NCBI GenBank assembly: GCA_947627815.1
Contig: CANQXN010000045.1
Coordinates: forward strand, 1 to 11,404
Reading direction: 5' to 3'
From: an uncultured Clostridia bacterium
GTDB taxonomy: Bacteria > Bacillota > Clostridia > Oscillospirales > CAG-272
Length of the DNA stretch: 11,404 bases
The notes below the pieces were generated by a model. It did not search any database. It was not told the DNA's origin and saw nothing but the letters and a program-made list of their open reading frames with translations. How positions within the stretch are numbered: position 1 is the stretch's first letter; every line of letters begins with the position of its first letter. Of the stretch, positions 11,233 through 11,404 are shown in pieces. The translations under genes and the position numbers were made by a program.

Positions 11233-11404
11233 ATGCCCTTTGATTTTGACACGCCGATCGACCGGCGCGATACCGGCTCTTTAAAATGGGATGTTGCTGA
11301 CAACGAACTGCCCATGTGGGTGGCGGATATGGACTTTGCCGCCTGCCCCGCCGTCATCGAAGCGATGCAAAAGCGGGTGGCGCACGGGGTGTTCGGCTAT
11401 TCGG
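11233..11404 (+). CDS. MalY/PatB-type aminotransferase (partial, 5' end)
   Basis: The first 57 residues are present and the gene runs off the right edge. The start MPFDFDTPIDRRDTGSLKWD, then ELPMWVADMDF and RVAHGVFGYS, is the characteristic N-terminus of the MalY/PatB family. These are pyridoxal-phosphate enzymes of the class I/II aminotransferase fold, usually with cystathionine or cysteine beta-lyase activity. The PLP lysine lies outside the window. The ATG has AAGGAG 6 nt upstream. It is probably the second gene of the operon with the DUF3737 gene. Confidence 0.93.
   Translation, partial: MPFDFDTPIDRRDTGSLKWDVADNELPMWVADMDFAACPAVIEAMQKRVAHGVFGYS

Overview
The window holds a complete type II-A CRISPR-Cas locus followed by a housekeeping-like segment. 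The combination of csn2, a roughly 1,385-residue Cas9, strong purine-rich ribosome binding sites and TTGACA/TATAAT-type promoters (often with an extended -10) points to a Bacillota (Firmicutes) chromosome of moderate GC content, probably of clostridial type. The exact genus cannot be read from the sequence.

Layout from left to right. Bases 1-216: the first codons of an unidentified gene leaving the left edge, its promoter, an inverted repeat around that promoter, and a probable terminator of the cas operon. Bases 217-2074, minus strand: csn2, cas2 and cas1, each pair overlapping by 4 nt. Bases 2075-3680: a CRISPR array of 24 intact 36-bp repeats plus one truncated repeat that runs directly into the cas1 start codon. 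Bases 3681-3791: the leader. It has the type II-A anchor heptamer ATTTGAG and a promoter reading into the array on the minus strand, so the newest spacers are at the right and the oldest lies beside cas1. Bases 3792-4212: a regulatory region with a strong plus-strand promoter, several hairpins, and a minus-strand tracrRNA with its own promoter and terminator. Bases 4213-8370, plus strand: cas9. Bases 8371-8658: a hairpin, a strong promoter and a structured 5' UTR. Bases 8659-10209: an unusual RNase III with two double-stranded-RNA-binding domains, then a hypoxanthine/uracil-DNA glycosylase of the family 6 type. Bases 10278-11404: a promoter, a DUF3737 beta-helix protein and the start of a MalY/PatB aminotransferase.

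How it works together: Cas1, Cas2 and Csn2 (with Cas9) add spacers at the leader end. The array and tracrRNA are transcribed separately on the minus strand, their repeat:anti-repeat duplex is cut by RNase III, and Cas9 uses the product for interference. The most unusual points are the two-dsRBD RNase III beside cas9, a cas9 mRNA leader that may be antisense to the whole tracrRNA, and a cas1 gene whose likely promoter and 5' end are built from the terminal spacer and the broken terminal repeat. These suggest an RNA-level control circuit of tracrRNA and RNase III over cas9 and cas1. That circuit is inference; the elements themselves are visible in the sequence.
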